From Microvirga pakistanensis (GTDB lineage: Bacteria; Pseudomonadota; Alphaproteobacteria; Rhizobiales; Beijerinckiaceae), in contig NZ_SPJX01000652.1 of the NCBI RefSeq assembly GCF_004458765.1, forward strand, positions 186,001 to 250,000: DNA of 64,000 nucleotides, given 5' to 3'. Every line of letters begins with the position of its first letter. Positions within the stretch are counted from its first letter, which is position 1. Below, in pieces: positions 28,497 through 37,095 of this stretch. The notes below the pieces were generated by a model. The model ran no database searches. It worked only from the letters and a program-made list of their open reading frames with translations, and was not told the DNA's origin. A program made the position numbers and the translations under genes.

Positions 28497-30151
28497 GCGG
28501 GCCTCATGGCGCGGGTGAGAAGGTGCAGTTTGTCCGCCGCAGTCAGCTGGAGCCGGCCCTGGCGCGTGCCCCAGCCGCGTGCCGTGAGCCGGTCGAGGAC
28601 GCGGCGGTAGTTCTCCATCATCAGGATCGCAGGCTTGAGCGCGGCCCTGTCGAGGCGTGTCAACGCCTCGTCCGCAGCGGCAAAGCCTGCGCGGGCCTCC
28701 TCGGCCAGGACCTCGCAGACTCGGGCGAAGCGGGGATCGGCGACGAGAACGGTGGCGGGCGCGTCCGGCACGCCGAGCTGAGCGAGGCGGGAGAGCGGGA
28801 TGTAGACTCGCTCGCGCGCGGCATCCTCATCCACGTCGCGCAGGATGTTCACGAGCTGCAAGGTGCGCCCGAGATCCAGAGCGAAGGAGCGGGCCTTCGG
28901 GACGCCGAAGATATGCACCGAGAGAGTGCCGACGGATCCGGCCACGCGGCGCCCGTAGAGATGAAGCTCGTGGTCGCTCTTCAGCCGAACCCGTTCGGCG
29001 CTGTCGCTCTCCATGCCGTCGAGAAGAGCGTGGCACTCGTCGAGCGGCAGCCTGAACAGGCTGGAGGCGCGGGCCAGTTCGCGGCCGATGGGCGTTTCCG
29101 GCGCGCGATGCAGGCGGTCGATCTCCCGGCGCCAGTCCCGCAAGGCCCGGATCTTTTCCGAGGTGGGAACGATCCCGTCCGCGATGTCGTCCACGGCGCG
29201 ACAGAAGGCATAGACCGCGTGAATGGCGCGACGGCGCTCTTGGCTCAGGCTCCGCATGCCGAGCCTGAACGACGAGCTTGAGCGCCGCACCACCGCCGCC
29301 GTGATGCGGGCATCGCCGTTTCCCGGCTTCCTGACGAGACCCGTCAGGCCGGTCACGAAGGCGCGCGCCGCGTCCGCCTTGCCGATGTCCACCCGTCCAA
29401 CGACCGGATCGGTGCGGCGCAGGCGTCGGCTCAAGCGTTCGGCTGCCACGATCGTGGCCATGCTCTGAGCGCGCAGGCGCTTGTTCTGCAGGCGCTCCGG
29501 CAGGACTCGGGCCTGGTCGATCAGGTCGTCGATGCGGTCCAGCATGGCATCGAGCACCATGCGCCGCGCTGTCGCCTGGGCGGACGTGAAGAAGGCCCGC
29601 TCGCCTCCGCACAGCATCGTCCATTGAACGGGGATGTAGATCCGCCCCAGGCGCTCATGATCCTCGCGGCAGTCCTGCAGGTGGTTGAGAATCTGCAAGG
29701 CCGTGCAGAGTGCATCCGCGGGCCCCTGGGCGGAAGCCCGTTCCCTATGAAGCTGCAACAGGAAGTGCCCGGCCGGATTGGCGGAGCGACGGCAATAATC
29801 GAGAAGGTCCGCCCAATCGTTGCAGCGCGTCTTGATCGCGTCCTGCCGGAAGGCGCGCAGCATCTCGCGAGCCTGGGCGATGCCCGCCCTGTACGTCCTG
29901 TCCACCTGGTGAAGCCGTGCTGCCTCGGGGACCCGGGGATCGCCGGCGACGAGAGCCTGCTCGAGGCCTTCCAGGCGGGTCAGCTTTTCGGCGGCTCCGA
30001 GATCGGCGGCGTCGGCGATGTCGTCGGCCATGCGCACGAAGGCATAGAAGGCGAGCACAGCCTCCCGGTGCTCCGGCGACAGGACGAGGGAAGCAACGGG
30101 GAAGCTCTCGGTCTTCGGCGTCTTCGTCGGTTCCCTCGCCATTGTGCTCAT
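28493..30151 (-). CDS. hpnCD: Fused HpnC-HpnD squalene-pathway synthase
   Basis: One uninterrupted 552-aa frame holds two complete trans-isoprenyl diphosphate synthase-like domains. Residues 1 to about 275 look like HpnC (hydroxysqualene synthase), with VRMADDIAD (about 40-47), YCRRSANPAGHFLLQL and LQDCREDHERLGRIYIP (about 158-174). Residues about 281-552 look like HpnD (presqualene diphosphate synthase), with CRAVDDIADG (about 317-326), YGRRVAGSVGTL and NILRDVDEDAARERVYIP (about 435-452). In described systems HpnD joins two farnesyl diphosphates and HpnC makes hydroxysqualene from the product. The genes are usually separate and about 280 codons each. The start follows the glycosyltransferase stop by four bases. 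Confidence 0.93.
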   Translation of the reverse strand: MSTMAREPTKTPKTESFPVASLVLSPEHREAVLAFYAFVRMADDIADAADLGAAEKLTRLEGLEQALVAGDPRVPEAARLHQVDRTYRAGIAQAREMLRAFRQDAIKTRCNDWADLLDYCRRSANPAGHFLLQLHRERASAQGPADALCTALQILNHLQDCREDHERLGRIYIPVQWTMLCGGERAFFTSAQATARRMVLDAMLDRIDDLIDQARVLPERLQNKRLRAQSMATIVAAERLSRRLRRTDPVVGRVDIGKADAARAFVTGLTGLVRKPGNGDARITAAVVRRSSSSFRLGMRSLSQERRRAIHAVYAFCRAVDDIADGIVPTSEKIRALRDWRREIDRLHRAPETPIGRELARASSLFRLPLDECHALLDGMESDSAERVRLKSDHELHLYGRRVAGSVGTLSVHIFGVPKARSFALDLGRTLQLVNILRDVDEDAARERVYIPLSRLAQLGVPDAPATVLVADPRFARVCEVLAEEARAGFAAADEALTRLDRAALKPAILMMENYRRVLDRLTARGWGTRQGRLQLTAADKLHLLTRAMRPA

Positions 30152-30155
30152 GGCG

Positions 30156-31259
30156 TCATCCCACCGGATAGAGCCTACCCTTCCATCCCGTCCGACGCGT
30201 GCGGCCGATCCGCAGCAGAACGCTCCACTGGATCGCCAGGCTCGCCAGGATCGTGAAGGGATGGAAAAGGACCGAGAGAGGATTCTCGCGTGTCGCGACC
30301 GTCACCATGGCGCGGGTTGCGAGCGAGAGCAGGGCGGCTCCCACGACGAGCCATGTCGACGAGAAGGGGAGGAAAACGAAGGGCAGCACGTGCCCGCCCA
30401 GGAGCAGAACGGTCCAGACCGGCAGCGCCACCGGCTTCGCCATGCCTTCATGGGCGTTCTTCGCGAAACCGTTCCATGCGTCGGCAAAGCGCGTGTACAT
30501 GCGGCACGAGGCAAGCCTGTCGCCCGGCACGAGATCGGTTATGAAGCCGTTGCGCCGGAACTGCCGGGCGAGCTGAATACCATCATGGATCAGGGAACGG
30601 ATGCCGGCATGGCCGCCGCTCTCGCGATACGCTTCGCGTTCCACCAGCATCAGCTGCCCGCAGGCCGCGCCGAATCCTGGATGAATCGATGCGCGCATCA
30701 GACTCATGGGCAAGTAGCCGAGAAGGAGCAGATTGATCGTCGGCACGGTGAGCCACTCGCCGGGTGTCTTCATGACCTGTCGGGGAACCGCGCTGACCAG
30801 GCCGGCGCCCGTCGCCTGCGCATGCCCGGCCAGAAGGTTCGCGGCATGGGGCGTCAATCTCACATCGGCGTCGACGAAGAGGAAATGCGTTCCGCGCGCG
30901 TGCTTCGACAGGTGATGGCAGGCATGGACCTTCCCGGTCCATCCTTCCGTCAGGGGCGGCGCATCGAGCAGGCGGACGCGCGGGTCGCGGGAGGCGATGG
31001 CGCGGACGATCGCCGCGGTGGCATCCGTCGAGCCGTCGTCCATGACGAGCACTTCGATGTCGACGCCCCGGCTCGCGAGCGCCGCTTCGACGCAGGGGCC
31101 GATATTCGCAGCTTCGTTGCGCGCCGGGATGAGCACCGAAACGAGGGTTCGTTCCCGCGCGGGCACGCGGGGCGTTCTGCCCAGGACGGCAAGGTTGACG
31201 ATGGCGAGCCCCGCTGGAAAGCCCGCGAGCACGAGAAGGATGAGGCCGAGCACCGTCAT
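30156..31259 (-). CDS. Family-2 glycosyltransferase, carotenoid-cluster type
   Basis: The 367-aa protein starts with a membrane helix (MTVLGLILLVLAGFPAGLAI). The GT-A domain follows, with SVLIPARNEAANIGPCVEAA, VLVMDDGSTDATAAIVR and the metal-binding DVD-type FLFVDADVRL. Two or three C-terminal helices anchor it to the inner membrane. It resembles CrtQ/CruC-like enzymes that glycosylate carotenoid end groups, and sits between an acyltransferase and the squalene genes. Its start overlaps the acyltransferase stop (ATGA). The sugar and acceptor are inferred from context only. Confidence 0.85.
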   Translation of the reverse strand: MTVLGLILLVLAGFPAGLAIVNLAVLGRTPRVPARERTLVSVLIPARNEAANIGPCVEAALASRGVDIEVLVMDDGSTDATAAIVRAIASRDPRVRLLDAPPLTEGWTGKVHACHHLSKHARGTHFLFVDADVRLTPHAANLLAGHAQATGAGLVSAVPRQVMKTPGEWLTVPTINLLLLGYLPMSLMRASIHPGFGAACGQLMLVEREAYRESGGHAGIRSLIHDGIQLARQFRRNGFITDLVPGDRLASCRMYTRFADAWNGFAKNAHEGMAKPVALPVWTVLLLGGHVLPFVFLPFSSTWLVVGAALLSLATRAMVTVATRENPLSVLFHPFTILASLAIQWSVLLRIGRTRRTGWKGRLYPVG

Positions 31260-32095
31260 GACCGTCGGCCCTCGTGCGAGGGGTCGAAAGAGCGTCCGGA
31301 CAGGGCGGAGGTCATGCGGCGCCAGCCATCGTAGACGCCGCCCACGCCCGCGCGGCCTTCGATCAGCGACTGAAAGCGCGCAGGATCGCGGGTCTTCACA
31401 TCGTCGCTCAGGCGGTCGAGCACCGTCGTGAGCGCCGCATCGAGATACCGCAAGCGAGCCGGGCGCGGGAGATTGAGCAGGTCGCGGCCATGCATGGGAT
31501 CGCCAAAGGCCAGGAAGGCTTCCGGACCTCGCTCGAGCCAGAAGCCGTATTCGATGCCGAGCGGGATGATTGTGCACTCGGGCGCGATCTCGACCAGGCG
31601 GGCGATGCCGGGCTTCAGCCCGAGAGGGCGTTCACGCACATCGGCGAAGCGGCCCTGTGCCGTCACCCAGAGAGCCCGACGAGGCGAGGACAGGATGTCC
31701 GCGCTCGCCTTCAGGAAGTCGGCCGCGCCCCGCGCGGTATGCAGATCGACCCCGAAGGCACCGATGCGCCCGAAGACGCCGTATCGACCGAGCATGTCGG
31801 CGTCGATGGGAGCATAGCTCTCGTAGGCCGGAAACAGGAGGTCGTCCGCGAGAATGTAGACGGCCGCGTCCCACCACGATGGGTGGTTGGAGTAAACGAT
31901 GACCGGGCCGCTGCGCGGCACATCGGGACGGCCCCAGGCGGCGATCCGCAGCGCATTCATGTGCCGGGCGAAATAGCGGCGGAACATCGAGACCATGAAT
32001 CGGTGGATCGTGGCGTTGCGGCGCGCGACGGGGGAGGGCCCTGCCCGCCGGGAGAGCCGATGTCCTCCTGCCGCATTGCCTCCGCTGTGCATCAA
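31256..32095 (-). CDS. PlsC-type acyltransferase, carotenoid-cluster type
   Basis: The 279-aa protein has the lysophospholipid-acyltransferase motif HPSWWD (the HX4D catalytic pair) in VIVYSNHPSWWDAAVY. The second motif region is ALWVTAQGRFADVRERPLG, where the family normally has a FPEGTRS-like sequence. A C-terminal substrate region includes CTIIPLGIEYGFWLERGPEA. Both ends overlap its neighbours by four bases. By analogy with CrtO/CruD in other pigment clusters it could acylate a carotenoid glycoside. A phospholipid role is the alternative. Confidence 0.82.
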   Translation of the reverse strand: MMHSGGNAAGGHRLSRRAGPSPVARRNATIHRFMVSMFRRYFARHMNALRIAAWGRPDVPRSGPVIVYSNHPSWWDAAVYILADDLLFPAYESYAPIDADMLGRYGVFGRIGAFGVDLHTARGAADFLKASADILSSPRRALWVTAQGRFADVRERPLGLKPGIARLVEIAPECTIIPLGIEYGFWLERGPEAFLAFGDPMHGRDLLNLPRPARLRYLDAALTTVLDRLSDDVKTRDPARFQSLIEGRAGVGGVYDGWRRMTSALSGRSFDPSHEGRRS

Positions 32096-33627
32096 GATGC
32101 GTTCCGTAAAGTCTCGGCCTTGAGATCGGCGTCGAGAGCATCGGCCGCGATCCAGCCCGACATCATCACCATCGGCATCCCCGGCCCCGGATGAGCCGCG
32201 CCGCCGGCGAGATACAGCCCGCGCACCTGCCGGCTCCGGTTGCCGGGCTTGAAGGCGCCCATGAACTTGCCATGGCTTGCCAGGCCGTAGATCGCACCGT
32301 TCAGCACCTTGTAGCGGTCATGAATATCCTGAGGCGTCAGGTGGCGCTCGACGACGATGCGCTCCTCGATGTCGTGCATTCCTGCCGTGCGCTTCAGCTT
32401 GTCGATGATCGCCTGGCGGTATCCGGGAAACATCTTCGACCAGTCGTGGTGAGGCCGCAGATAGGGCGTGTGAACCAGAACGTAGAGTGCTTCTCCACCT
32501 TCCGGCGCAACGCCCGGATCGGTTCCGGCCGGCGCTGCGAGATAGCAGGTCGGATCGGGAGCCGGCTCGCCGCGGCGATAGATGTAATCGAATTCCTCTT
32601 CCGGATCGCGCGAGAACACGAAGTCGTGATGAAGGATGTGGTCGTAGCGCTTGTTCAGGCCGAGATAGAGCACGACGCCCGAGCATGCCGGTTCGAAATC
32701 CTTGCGCGCGTAGTGCTCGCCCACCTCGCCGCCCACGAGTTCGCGATAGGTGCGGATCGAATCCATGTTGGAGATGACGCTGTCGTACGACACGGCCTCG
32801 CCATCGGCGAGAACGATGCCCCTGACTGCGCCGTTCTCGATCTGCAGCGATGCGACATCGGATGCGGGCCTGAATGTCACGCCGAGTTCCGAGGCGAGCT
32901 TCATCAGCGCCTCGGCGACGGCCCGCGTGCCGCCCATGGGATACCACACGCCGTCCGCTGCCTGCATGTGCGCGATGGCGCAGAGCACGGCGGGAGAGCC
33001 ATAGGGGGAAGAGCCCACATATTGGGTGAAGTGATCGAGCATCTGCGCGAGCCGCTCGTCCTTCACCTTGGACCGGATGGTGCCCGCAACGGACGAGCCC
33101 ATGCGCAGCGACAGGACGTCCCGCAAGGTGGCGGGGTTCATGTTGGCGCGGATGTTGATGGTGTCGAACAGGTCCTCCACCGGCTTCCAGAAGAAGAAGC
33201 GGTTGGAGATGTCGTGAAGATGGGCCGAAATTTCCTGGAAACGCTTGTAGCCGTCACCGGCTCCCGTGCCGGGAGCGAAGCGGTCCATGACCGCGGCCAT
33301 CCCCTCGATGTTCTCCTGCAAATCGATATGGGTGCCGTCATCGAAGAAGCAGCGCCATTGCGGATCGAGCCGGACGAGGTCGACATAATCCGAGAGGTTG
33401 CGGCCGGCCTCCGCGAAGATGCGCTCGAGAACGCGCGGGACGGTGAGGATCGTCGGCCCCATATCGAAGCGAAAGCCATCCTCGTGCAGCACCGCTGCCT
33501 TACCGCCGAGCCATTGATTCTTGTCGTAGAGCGTTACTGTGTAGCCACGTGCCGCCGTGACGCAGGCCGCTGCCAGTCCGCCCAGACCGCCGCCGATCAC
33601 GGCAATCGAAGATGCTTGAGCGCTCAC
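32092..33627 (-). CDS. CrtI/CrtN-type carotenoid (dehydro)squalene desaturase or oxidase
   Basis: The 511-aa flavoprotein has the FAD motif AVIGGGLGGLAAACVTAARG, the substrate-binding region GGKAAVLHEDGFRFDMGPTI and the C-terminal LYLAGGAAHPGPGMPMVMMS, all typical of CrtI-like enzymes. Two such enzymes are present in this operon, as in CrtN plus CrtP systems. Given the adjacent HpnC-HpnD-HpnE set and no phytoene synthase, squalene or a dehydrosqualene is the likely substrate. Annotation pipelines would call it phytoene desaturase. It overlaps the acyltransferase gene by four bases. Confidence 0.85.
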   Translation of the reverse strand: MSAQASSIAVIGGGLGGLAAACVTAARGYTVTLYDKNQWLGGKAAVLHEDGFRFDMGPTILTVPRVLERIFAEAGRNLSDYVDLVRLDPQWRCFFDDGTHIDLQENIEGMAAVMDRFAPGTGAGDGYKRFQEISAHLHDISNRFFFWKPVEDLFDTINIRANMNPATLRDVLSLRMGSSVAGTIRSKVKDERLAQMLDHFTQYVGSSPYGSPAVLCAIAHMQAADGVWYPMGGTRAVAEALMKLASELGVTFRPASDVASLQIENGAVRGIVLADGEAVSYDSVISNMDSIRTYRELVGGEVGEHYARKDFEPACSGVVLYLGLNKRYDHILHHDFVFSRDPEEEFDYIYRRGEPAPDPTCYLAAPAGTDPGVAPEGGEALYVLVHTPYLRPHHDWSKMFPGYRQAIIDKLKRTAGMHDIEERIVVERHLTPQDIHDRYKVLNGAIYGLASHGKFMGAFKPGNRSRQVRGLYLAGGAAHPGPGMPMVMMSGWIAADALDADLKAETLRNAS

Positions 33628-33745
33628 GAGGATCCTCCAATCGGGTCCGGACGATGAATGATGGCTGGCCAGAAGGTTCTCGGGCTCCTTGTCCTGATCA
33701 CGCGCATGACCTGAGGTCTTGGTTGTAGGAGGCGAAAAACGCAGT

Positions 33746-34828
33746 TCAAGATAATCTCCCGAACAAGGGGCGGCGGGCGCAGATCATTCGCAGCACCCGT
33801 CCGCCCGGAGCGCGAATGACAGGGTCGAATCCTGCCGCAACAAAGTAGGGTCTGAGGCTGTTCATGTGGCGTGTGTTGCCGCCCCAGAGCAGGTTTTTCA
33901 GACGATTGATGGCGGAGACGGCGTCTTGCCCCTCATCGGCCAGGACCGCCACCAGCAGCCAGCCGCCTGGGCGCAGGCCGCGAAAGATGCGCCGGGCGGC
34001 TTCCGTCATAACGGCGTCGGGCAAGAACATCTGCGGCAGGAAGGCGAGATCGAAGGTCTCCACGTCCTCCATGTGCTCGACGCGCTGACGGCGCACGGTG
34101 ACGCGCGCGGCAAGCCCCGCCTCGCGCACATGCCGCTCGCCGATCGCGGCGGGGTGTTCGGCCGGTTCAAGCGCGACCGCAGCGAGATGGGGAAATGTCT
34201 GGCACAGGGTGATGGAGAGACCCGCCGCCCCGGCGCCGATATCGAGGAGGCATGCGCCCGGTCTTTCGAGGTGGGCGAGGAGACCGGGCAGAAACTTGAG
34301 CTTGGGGAGAGCCTTTGCGGTCCATAACCGCGTCAACGCCCCTTGCGCTTCGATGATGGCCTCGTCCGTATGCGTCCAGCCGGCGAGCGTGAGCCGCCCC
34401 TCCTTGAGCCTTCTCCGGAAATCCTCCGTCTGCAGGAGCGGTGCCTGCAGGGCGGCCTTGAAGACCTGCGTGCCTTTCTCGGAGGTGAAGGGCTGCAGGG
34501 CCGGAGCAGCGCGCACGTGACCGTCTTCGCAGCTTGCAAGACCCGCGCCGACGAGAACGTTGACGAGAGCCGTCGCGAGCGCCGGGTCGAGGGTCAGCGT
34601 GTCGATCATGTCCTGGAGCGTCGACGGCTTCTCCAGCTGTCGGATCACCCCCGCATCGGCGCATGCCGCCAGGGCGCTTGCAACCCACAGGGCCTCATCC
34701 GCGCGCTCCAGCAGATCGAGGATATCGTTCGGGTGCTGCCGAAGGGAGGGCTGCGCTCCCTTGCGCCACGGGCGAAAGCCAATGCGATCCCCACCATGGG
34801 AAAGAAGGGCATAGGCGCGCCACAGCAT
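33746..34828 (-). CDS. SAM-dependent O-methyltransferase, CrtF-like
   Basis: The 360-aa protein has an N-terminal helical dimerisation region (about 1-170) and a class-I SAM-binding domain with CLLDIGAGAAGLSITLCQTF, VALEPAEHP and the later GLRPGGWLLVAVLADEG. This plan is that of CrtF and other small-molecule O-methyltransferases. The gene lies seven bases after a DUF2141 gene inside the pigment operon. Methylation of a carotenoid hydroxyl or carboxyl group is the likely role. A 118-base gap separates it from the next gene downstream. Confidence 0.8.
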   Translation of the reverse strand: MLWRAYALLSHGGDRIGFRPWRKGAQPSLRQHPNDILDLLERADEALWVASALAACADAGVIRQLEKPSTLQDMIDTLTLDPALATALVNVLVGAGLASCEDGHVRAAPALQPFTSEKGTQVFKAALQAPLLQTEDFRRRLKEGRLTLAGWTHTDEAIIEAQGALTRLWTAKALPKLKFLPGLLAHLERPGACLLDIGAGAAGLSITLCQTFPHLAAVALEPAEHPAAIGERHVREAGLAARVTVRRQRVEHMEDVETFDLAFLPQMFLPDAVMTEAARRIFRGLRPGGWLLVAVLADEGQDAVSAINRLKNLLWGGNTRHMNSLRPYFVAAGFDPVIRAPGGRVLRMICARRPLFGRLS

Positions 34829-34834
34829 GAGGGC

Positions 34835-35233
34835 CTACCTGATCGGGATGACGACGGTCGTGGAGGCCTCTCTCACGACGATCGTGGCCGCTTCGAAATC
34901 GGGCGGGTCGCGGCGTCCCACATTGTTCGAGAAGCCATAGGGCTCGCTGGGCAGGCCGACGAAATTGCGATCGAGCTTGCCGTTGGTGTCGTGGAAGACG
35001 GCGATGGAATAGGATCCAGTCCTCACGTCCCGCAGGCGCAGTTCAACCGTGCCGGCTTTCGCAGTCTCCCGACTCTTGTAGGGACAGGAGCTCTCGTCGA
35101 AGCTGGTATCGCAGATCCCGGCATAAACCATGCCTTGTGCGGAGCCGACACCCTCGGCCCGAATCGTGAGCGTGGCGGCTTGAGCCGAGGACGCCATCAG
35201 AACAAGACCCAGAATCCATCCGACGCGTCCCAT
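34835..35233 (-). CDS. DUF2141 exported protein
   Basis: The 132-aa product has a signal peptide (MGRVGWILGLVLMASSAQAA) and a compact beta-rich mature part. The DUF2141 marks are VMYAGICD-like QGMVYAGICDTSFDESSCPY, SIAVFHDTNGKLDRNFVGLP and SEPYGFSNN. The family is of unknown function but recurs in carotenoid clusters of Proteobacteria as I recall. It is probably periplasmic. It lies 10 bases after one desaturase and 7 bases before the methyltransferase, so co-transcription is near certain. A pigment-carrier role is speculation. Confidence 0.88.
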   Translation of the reverse strand: MGRVGWILGLVLMASSAQAATLTIRAEGVGSAQGMVYAGICDTSFDESSCPYKSRETAKAGTVELRLRDVRTGSYSIAVFHDTNGKLDRNFVGLPSEPYGFSNNVGRRDPPDFEAATIVVREASTTVVIPIR

Positions 35234-35243
35234 GGATGCTCCT

Positions 35244-36794
35244 TCACAAACTGGCTTCTCGGATAGCTTCGACCTGGGATTCCTGCTCCCGCCATTCGGA
35301 TCGACGGCGTTCCCGATCTTCCAGCAGGAGACGCGTGGTGATGCGCGCGCCTTCGAAAATCACCGGCAGGCCGCTGCCGGGATGCGTGCCGCCGCCGACC
35401 AGATAGACGTTGCGCCCGAATCGGTTGTGCGGCCTGAAATACAGCATCTGCGTGAGATTGTGCGCGAGATTGAAAGTGGCGCCCTCGAACACGGAGAAGT
35501 CATCCTGCCATCCGCGGGGGGTCACCATGCGTTCGAAGCGGATGCGGCTTTCGATATCGAACAAACCCAGGCGCTTGAGGCGATCGAGCGCGAGCCTGCG
35601 ATAGCGCGGGGCTTCCGTCTGCCAATCGATGCCGCATCTCAGGTTCGGGACCGGCACGAGCACATAGAGGCTCGTGTGTCCCTTCGGAGCAAGCGAGGGG
35701 TCGGTCGCGCCCGCATGCTGGACGTAGATCGAGGGCTCTTCCGAGAGAATCCCTTCGGTGATTTCACGGATGTTGCGCTCGTAGTCCCGCGCGAGAAGAA
35801 TCGTATGGTGAGCGAGATCTCCCACATCGCCTTCGACGCCCAGGTAGAGCATGAAGGTTGAGCAGGAGAGCTTTGTCCGATCGAGTTTCCTGTTCTTCCA
35901 GCGTGGACGCATGGATTCCGGGACGAGGCGGCGCATGGCTTGCCCGAAATCGCCGTTGACGACAACGGAGCCGGCGCTGAAGCGCTCTCCACCCGCCTCG
36001 ACGCCGACCGCTTCACCGGCATCGTAGAGAATGCGATCAACCGGCGTGTTCAGGCGGATATCGACGCCCATCCTGCGCGCGATATGCGCCATGGCTTCCG
36101 ACACGGCCCCGCAGCCGCCAATTGGGTGATAGACGCCGTGCTCGTATTCCAGGAACGACAGGATCGTGAAAAGGCTCGGGCACTGGAAGGGCGACATCCC
36201 GAGATACTTCGTCTGGAACGAGAAGGCGAGGCGCACGCGCGGATCGGCGAAGTAGCGCTTCAGGTCGCTGTCCACGCTGGAAAAGGGTCTCAGCTTCGGC
36301 AAAGCGGCCAGCATGGCGGGCGTCACGAGGTCGGCGGGGCTCGTGAAGGCCTGTTCGAGAACGGGACGGAAGGCCTCGAGCTTTGCGCGATTGTCGTCGA
36401 GGAAGCGGCGGACGTTGCGGGCATCGGCAGGCGCGAGGCGTGCAATCTCCTGTTCAAGACGAACAAGATCGGCCGTCGCGCGAATTTCGCCGCCACCCTC
36501 GAACACGAGGTGATATTGCGGGTCGAGCCGTCTGAGGTCGACATGGTTCTCCAGGCGTTCGCCGCAGCTTTCGAAGATGTCTCGCAGAACGCGTGGGTAG
36601 AGGAAGAACGTAGGCCCGATATCGAACTTGTAGCCGCCCGGCGCATGGATCGTTCGGGTGCGGCCGCCGACGGCGGCCTCGCTCTCGAACATCGTTACGG
36701 GAATGCCCTCCCGCGCGAGCAGCATGGCGGATGCAAGGCCTCCGGGCCCTGCGCCGACAATGACCACACGCGGCGATGGCGAGGCATGCGACAT
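35244..36794 (-). CDS. CrtI/CrtN-type desaturase, first gene of the pigment operon
   Basis: The 516-aa flavoprotein has VVIVGAGPGGLASAMLLARE, then VGGRTRTIHAPGGYKFDIGP and the C-terminal VYLVGGGTHPGSGLPVIFEG, all hallmarks of CrtI-like desaturases. The central YHPIGGCGAVSEAMAHIARR is also typical. It is the first gene after the divergent promoter region at 36795-37095. As the partner of the second desaturase it probably introduces the conjugated double bonds into squalene. A phytoene substrate cannot be excluded from sequence alone. Confidence 0.87.
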   Translation of the reverse strand: MSHASPSPRVVIVGAGPGGLASAMLLAREGIPVTMFESEAAVGGRTRTIHAPGGYKFDIGPTFFLYPRVLRDIFESCGERLENHVDLRRLDPQYHLVFEGGGEIRATADLVRLEQEIARLAPADARNVRRFLDDNRAKLEAFRPVLEQAFTSPADLVTPAMLAALPKLRPFSSVDSDLKRYFADPRVRLAFSFQTKYLGMSPFQCPSLFTILSFLEYEHGVYHPIGGCGAVSEAMAHIARRMGVDIRLNTPVDRILYDAGEAVGVEAGGERFSAGSVVVNGDFGQAMRRLVPESMRPRWKNRKLDRTKLSCSTFMLYLGVEGDVGDLAHHTILLARDYERNIREITEGILSEEPSIYVQHAGATDPSLAPKGHTSLYVLVPVPNLRCGIDWQTEAPRYRRLALDRLKRLGLFDIESRIRFERMVTPRGWQDDFSVFEGATFNLAHNLTQMLYFRPHNRFGRNVYLVGGGTHPGSGLPVIFEGARITTRLLLEDRERRRSEWREQESQVEAIREASL

Positions 36795-37095
36795 GGATCA
36801 AACATCCCCGTGGACGGACAGCTGAATGGAAGCCGTAGTCGAGCCTAAGTAGAACAGCCTCGTCCGAGGACCAGAGGCAAGGCTCTGCCGGGAGCGAAAA
36901 TCCCGGGATGTGTCCTTGAAAACTGAAACGATATTAAGGCAATATCTGGTTCGCTTGCCACTTTCTCAGGCTATAGATTTGCGTAATGCGTTGGTCCAAA
37001 AGTATGAGTTTCTAAGGATAAAATTGAAGCGCCTTATTCTTGCCTTTTTAAAGTTGAGCTTCACTTCCAATCGAAACGGAAGGGGAGCCCCATCT
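36795..37095. promoter_or_regulatory. Divergent control region between pigment operon and rlpA
   Basis: The stretch is clearly AT-richer than its surroundings between about 36910 and 37080. It holds an inverted repeat GATATT-AAGGC-AATATC at 36930-36946. It must contain the promoters of the nine-gene minus-strand pigment operon and the plus-strand lipoprotein gene. An open frame crossing it does not look protein-coding. Confidence 0.55.

Noticed and set aside
36910..37095. N-terminal extension of the RlpA-like protein
   Set aside because: The extension is AT-rich, lacks a ribosome site and would bury the lipobox. A TTG at 37096 with a strong GGAAGGGGAG fits far better.
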